Assembly (NCBI GenBank): GCA_003644325.1
Contig: QNCA01000004.1
Location: forward strand, 1-13,835
DNA length: 13,835 bases
Direction of reading: 5' to 3'
DNA from: Planctomycetota bacterium
Lineage (GTDB): Bacteria; Planctomycetota; B129-G9
Part shown: piece after piece, positions 13,674 to 13,835 of the stretch
How the letters are laid out: each line of letters begins with the position of its first letter
Position numbering within the stretch: position 1 is the stretch's first letter
The notes under the pieces: model-generated
Seen by the model: the letters and a program-made list of their open reading frames with translations, nothing else
Told to the model about the DNA's origin: nothing
Databases searched by the model: none
Translations under genes and position numbers: made by a program

Positions 13674-13835
13674 AAATAAACACAAAAAACGCACTGACCC
13701 GCAAAGCCGGCGAAAAACCGCCCGAAGTCCTCAACGTCAAAATATCCGTGCAAAACCTCAACTTCTTTTACGGGGATAAGCAGGCCCTCTTCGACGTCAC
13801 GATGGACATCCCCGAACGCCGCGTGACGGCGCTCA
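13667..13835 (+). CDS. pstB: Phosphate ABC transporter ATPase PstB, N-terminal part (runs off the right edge)
   Basis: The first 56 codons of the ATPase that powers PstSCA. The ATG at 13667 overlaps the last codons of pstA (ATGGTAG), which suggests translational coupling; a Shine-Dalgarno is weak (GAG within an A-rich stretch). After a ~28-residue polar N-terminus the frame reads VQNLNFFYGDKQALFDVTMD, the standard PstB opening with the A-loop Tyr (FFYG) that stacks on ATP. It then reads IPERRVTAL, where the sequence stops just before the expected Walker A motif. The N-terminal extension is longer than in E. coli PstB but common elsewhere. The nucleotide-binding motifs themselves cannot be checked here. 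Confidence 0.93.
   Translation, partial: MVEINTKNALTRKAGEKPPEVLNVKISVQNLNFFYGDKQALFDVTMDIPERRVTAL

Noticed and set aside
1..13835. CRISPR arrays, tRNA/rRNA genes, insertion sequences, prophage or defence genes
   Set aside because: I looked on both strands for regularly spaced repeats, tRNA-like cloverleaf or TTCGA arm patterns, transposase or integrase motifs and terminal inverted repeats, and saw none that hold up.

Overview
The window comes from a GC-rich, diderm (Gram-negative type) bacterium. It has an outer-membrane porin with a signal peptide and a C-terminal Phe, a lipoprotein PstS, several Sec-exported proteins, Shine-Dalgarno sites before most genes, and GTG and TTG starts alongside ATG. 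The paired DUF3352-like exported proteins, and a trypsin-like protease with a small beta-rich N-terminal domain but no PDZ domain, fit Planctomycetota or a neighbouring candidate phylum. That placement is an inference from gene style, not a measurement.

Left part (1-6240). A cytoplasmic histidine kinase is cut off by the left edge (minus strand). It diverges from a small membrane/TPR protein (489-1007, plus), with a good promoter for each between them. Facing that small gene is a minus-strand set, read from 6080 down to 1063: a secreted serine protease with an intact His-Asp-Ser triad, then two adjacent paralogous exported proteins that resemble DUF3352. A sigma70-like promoter at 6234-6262 lies about 150 nt before the protease TTG start. 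Its leader holds a possible upstream ORF.

Middle (6263-6690). About 430 bases with no gene I can support. It contains two inverted repeats and degenerate open frames without start signals.

Right part (6692-13835). A phosphate-starvation cluster, all on the plus strand: phoB, phoR, a porin of the Porin_5 type, pstS, pstC, pstA and the first 56 codons of pstB, which runs off the right edge. Three promoters in it (before phoB, the porin and pstS) share one architecture: two TTAAC-like half-sites 11 bp apart, then exactly 10 bp, then a -10 box. This is best read as the PhoB box of this lineage. It puts the porin in the Pho regulon and suggests the porin carries phosphate across the outer membrane to PstS and PstCAB. 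The porin mRNA has a long leader with three stem-loops.

I found no CRISPR, tRNA, rRNA or intact mobile element, and no clear evidence of a wholly new system. The most informative points are the shared Pho-box architecture, the porin embedded in the pho/pst cluster, its structured leader, the protease plus DUF3352-like paralogue set, and the possible upstream ORF in the protease leader.
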